A stretch of 64,000 nucleotides of DNA. Origin: Asterias rubens (taxonomy: Eukaryota > Echinodermata > Asteroidea > Forcipulatida > Asteriidae). Made by a program: the position numbers and the translations under genes. The notes below the pieces were generated by a model, which worked only from the letters and a program-made list of their open reading frames with translations, searched no databases and was not told the DNA's origin. Where the stretch lies: contig NC_047081.1 of the NCBI RefSeq assembly GCF_902459465.1, positions 496,001-560,000 on the forward strand, read 5' to 3'. Positions 60,307 through 64,000 of the stretch are shown here, in pieces (within the stretch, counting starts at the first letter, position 1; every line of letters begins with the position of its first letter).

Positions 60307-63300
60307 ATCGTGTTTCTAGAAGTGGTACTAAACTAACAAACTTTGGCATTCTCAAGGCCATCTTCTTATAGCAGCGAGGGAATGGAAGAATGCTTGACAA
60401 GAGCATACGGGTTTCTTCAAGGTGTGTAACAATTTTAAAGGGCGGATATTCTTTGAGGTTCGAAAGTTGAAACGTTTTATCTGAAAACTTACAAAGTGTT
60501 TTGACGATGGTGTTTAATACAGCGAGTAGAGAACCAAAAGTGTATGCCCTACGTTTCTGTACGCTAATTCAAAATGAGTTTCTGTCCCTCAAAATGTAAA
60601 ACTTTCACGTGAAAATTCGTTCTAAGTTTTCCAATTAAAAAAACATTTGATTATTTTAAAGTCACGATCAATCATGTCCGACATAAATAGAAGCAAAAAG
60701 ATTGTTTTTACGAGGGGATACAACAATGTTTTCGTTGACTTCAAAACCACCCAAAAAGTTGTGTTTCAACAACTATAATAATAACGAAATGGTGTTGAGC
60801 ATCACATACAACATGCTTATATTTATGACAGAAATGCTCCCTGGAGACTTGGCAAGAATTGAGCTCAAATTTACAGGTATTTGATAATGCATTTTGTCCC
60901 AAATTCCGAAAATCCACTCCGCCGTAGTAGAATATAAAGCAAGACAAGTTCTCAAAGAACATAAGCTACACAACAAGTATATGCACACGCGGTGTTTACC
61001 ACAAACCAAAAGTGATACCTTATCATGCAATGTATCAAACCCCATTCACGTTTTACTTGCTTAGGATGCATGGCAGCTAGTTTCAACTTCAAGGAAGTTA
61101 AAAACATAATTAGAAAGTTGACAAAATAGTTGTAAAATCAACAATAATGTGTTTATATTTTTGAGGGATTTGTCAATGATGGCCAACTGTTCAAAACGTA
61201 AGGGGTGCTTAGTTTTTTTTATAGCCCCCCCCCCCCCCACAACCACCGCAACCAATAAAACCCAAACAGTATGCTGCATCACATACAAGCAACCCATTTA
61301 CACAGGCCTAAAAGGTTTTCAAATAAAAAACTTGTTTACTTGCTTTTTCGATCATACCATTACAAATCAAATACTCATAGACACAACTTAAATAAGTTTC
61401 CATCTGATGATAATACAGCAATACAGATAAAACCAAACACAGTCATGGCGCTTTCAAGTTGTACTTATTGTTCAGTTTTCTTCACGTACTTGTTCATTTT
61501 TCATGTAGGAAATAGTTTTTGAAGGGTTGGTAAAACCTGTCTCTATACGACTGTACAAACACACTGCAATTGTTCTCATCAACTATTCCATGAAAACGCT
61601 ACCTTTAGCTCACCTAAAACTACGGCCCATTTACCAACATGTTGTGGGCTTCTCACACAATGTCTAAGGCCAACATATATAAACGGTTGCTTTAAGGTAT
61701 TGTCTACTTCCAACTGTGGATGAAAACTACCTTATCTCTCCAGGTGATGTTATTTTTCTTTTAAGGTCAAAGTCCCTTTTTAAAAAGCTTGTCCTTGTCC
61801 AACAAAGAAACAAAAATAACAGATAACGCGTCATGTTCATTTTCTAAACCATCATTATGAATGGTTGCCGTTTGAGTTTGTTTGTGTGAATGAGTTTTAA
61901 AAGAAAATAGCAACCAAACCTTCATGGTTTTGAAGAGTTACATGAAATAAAATACATGCATATTCCAACATTTAACATTTTTTTCTAAAGGTTTTGTGAG
62001 TAGTTTGAGTAAGGGGTGCTTTTTAAAAGTCAATGCAGTCCTGACAGCTTTCAATCAACTCAGTTTCCACTTTGATTTCCAAAATAAAAAAATTGAGCAA
62101 CTTTAATCAGAACTTCATCATGTTTTTGACTTCCACACCCAAAACTGGACCACAAAATTCATAAAAAGCCTTTAAAGTGCAACAGAATTTTCTTGAATAA
62201 ATTCATTTCGTTAACGGTGAATTGGGTTTTTATGCCACCCTGCTTATTCATTGAGCAAGGACCATATGCTGACAGCTGTGCTTGTAAACACACACAACAT
62301 AAGTAGCAGCGCGCCATCAACGTCAGAACATGATTGAGTTTATTTTATTTGGTTAAGGGGGATCGTAAATAAACCTTGATTTTACTAGTCAGCAGTTTGG
62401 TATGTGGACCAAATGTTTATTGTTGATTAGATAAAAATGAAGATAACGTCATTTTCGAGTTCAGAGAAAAGTTATTGGTTCTTTTGGACGAGGAGTATTT
62501 CACATCTTGTTAGGACGTCGGCTCATCATAGCCGAAATGACTTGGGTCCATTTTGCTCCGAGCTGACTTGGTCTTTCTAGATCTTTCTTATAAATCCTTT
62601 CTGCTCTGAGCCTACAAGGGGTAGCCTTACTTTATGTTTTTCAATGGGTCAAAGGTCAAGTAAAACCAACCCTTTGGTTGTGTGGGATGTTCTGTCTATA
62701 CACACATTTAGTGTGCTATTGAAGTCTGCATTAATGTCTAATTTAAATTCGCATGAATTTATCATAGTAAAGAAGAGCTTATTATTTTGTTCAAATTATA
62801 GTCTTCAGGAAAAGAAAATAGAACACCATTGGTCTTCAAAGAGTGGGGGGAAGAAACAAACAAGTAAACACCCCGACAAACAAACACTCAATTGATGTTT
62901 AACAGATAGTTGTTGGAACTTGTTCTGGTGTCAAAAGGTGTCACATTATGTATTTAGTGGGGCAGATTTAAGGTAATCTCCATTGCCTTTTTGGTTGAAT
63001 ATCATCAACATGGGATTAGGAAGGAGCTAAAACATTTCCTGTTCAAAATACAGACCCGTTATTGGAAATTTTACATCTCTGAGAGTTTTATTATGACAGA
63101 AATTTTCACTTGCAAGGTATCAAACACAATGAAACCTTTTTACCACGAGCTTAGAGACTTGTTTCCCACTATCTCCTAAGGACTATATCCTTTGTAAATA
63201 GGTCCATCACAAAAACTGAGTTGGCCTTGGGCCCCTCTTTAAGGGCCGAGAGTGTCGTCAGGATGTTTTGATCCCATGAGCCAAAAGCCTTATCTCATAT

Positions 63301-63524
63301 TATACTCTTATTAACGAAAACATACAGTTTTTAACAAGTCTTTAGTTTCACCACGACGCCATCCCCTTTATATAATTTAAAAAGGTCAAACTTAACTACC
63401 CTTATTGACAAAAACAGGGGGCCATCCAGAATAACCAATGTTAAACCAATTTCGATCTTTTTTCAAAATTTATTTTGAATTGCCCCTAACGAGTGTATAG
63501 TTTTACCACGAGCCATCTTAACTA

Positions 63525-63770
63525 CTCTCTTAATGTAAAAGAGTGAAAAAGCACTCTTTGGGGAGCCATATGAAGGACAACTCTTTTTCGAGTGGTCTTC
63601 CACTCTTTTAGATTGAAGTTTGCATCTTTTTGAGTGATTGTTTACTCTGTCCTGGAGTGAAACCTCTCTAAAAGAGTGAAATAACCACCACTCTTTTTGA
63701 AGAGCTATAATTATAACGGACAGCTCGAAAAGTAAAGAGTGGTGTTTTTCACTCTTTTACATTAAGAGAG
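63525..63770. mobile_element. 246-bp MITE with TA duplication (Tc1/mariner-like)
   Basis: The ends CTCTCTTAATGTAAAAGAGTG and CACTCTTTTACATTAAGAGAG are exact inverses, with TA on both sides (63523-63524, 63771-63772). The interior has repeated AAGAGTG/CACTCTTT words in both orientations. No ORF. Confidence 0.92.
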
Positions 63771-63772
63771 TA

Positions 63773-64000
63773 CTAACTGTTAAACGAAGAAGTCTTCTTT
63801 AGGTGACACCTAATTAAAGCAACCTTTGTTCATGTCTTGACAAATACTCCTAGGAGATGCTTTAATCCGATCAACATTCACTCCAAAAAGAAGAACAGCT
63901 CTCCCAGTATCAAACTATTAAGTCATCCATCTTTAGTTCTGAGTACAAAACCCCGCTGAGCAAACTGTCCCTCTTAAAACCCATCGTTAAAGACCTAACT
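63773..64000. other. window end, nothing recognised
   Basis: AT-rich sequence without a supported feature. Confidence 0.5.

Larger units (their letters stand above)
50300..63522. other. long gene-poor stretch
   Basis: AT-rich. I found no exon I can support. It contains a complete family B relative (55617-56010), a (TTA)n run (59067-59094), a C11 run (61227), three telomere-like units (60287-60306) and homopolymer tracts. Slightly GC-richer patches at 50515-50620, 52845-52935 and 58435-58570 have no ORF or motif I can name. Confidence 0.5.

Overview
The window is eukaryotic nuclear DNA. It is AT-rich, has long introns with consensus GT-AG borders, and carries many short fold-back repeats. Two protein-coding genes can be reconstructed exon by exon from both reading frame and splice phase. 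The Pitx homeobox gene, its intron position and the repeat families suggest a marine deuterostome, most likely an echinoderm. From memory, the TTAA-flanked repeat beginning GGCAGTGGACACTATTGG resembles repeats of sea-star genomes. That last step is recollection and has not been checked.

Layout. Positions 1-790 are a degraded tandem repeat, and 791-4429 is non-coding flank. The interval 4430-21528 (minus strand) holds a complete M1-family aminopeptidase N-like gene of 20 coding exons, predicting 995 residues. The protein is a type II membrane ectopeptidase with a short cytosolic tail, one transmembrane helix, a Pro/Thr stalk and a gluzincin domain (HELAH-18-E, catalytic Tyr), followed by an ERAP1_C-like helical domain. 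A TATAAAA box lies about 80 bp upstream of its start codon. The 3.7 kb between 21529 and 25270 is a divergent intergenic region. The interval 25271-36963 (plus strand) holds pitx in three coding exons, predicting 318 residues: a low-complexity N-terminus, a K50 paired-class homeodomain split by an intron after residue 46, and a C-terminal OAR motif. From 36964 to 64000 I recognise no certain gene. That stretch contains repeats, palindromes, a very large CAACGA microsatellite and a possible small divergent promoter near 38.6-38.8 kb.

The two genes lie head to head but have no evident functional link: one is a surface/digestive-type peptidase, the other a developmental regulator used in left-right patterning. 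Almost every aminopeptidase intron and both pitx introns carry non-autonomous DNA-element remnants. Several families share TTAAAGG ends and long internal palindromes.

I see no novel multi-gene system. The items most worth checking are the unusually substituted Pitx homeodomain and OAR motif, the GAMEH variant of the aminopeptidase exopeptidase motif, two FoxH1-type sites in the Pitx intron corresponding to the vertebrate asymmetric-enhancer intron, a six-site CCAAT array with 52-bp spacing, a cluster of octamer-like palindromes 3' of pitx, and CTCF-like motifs in an inverted pair.
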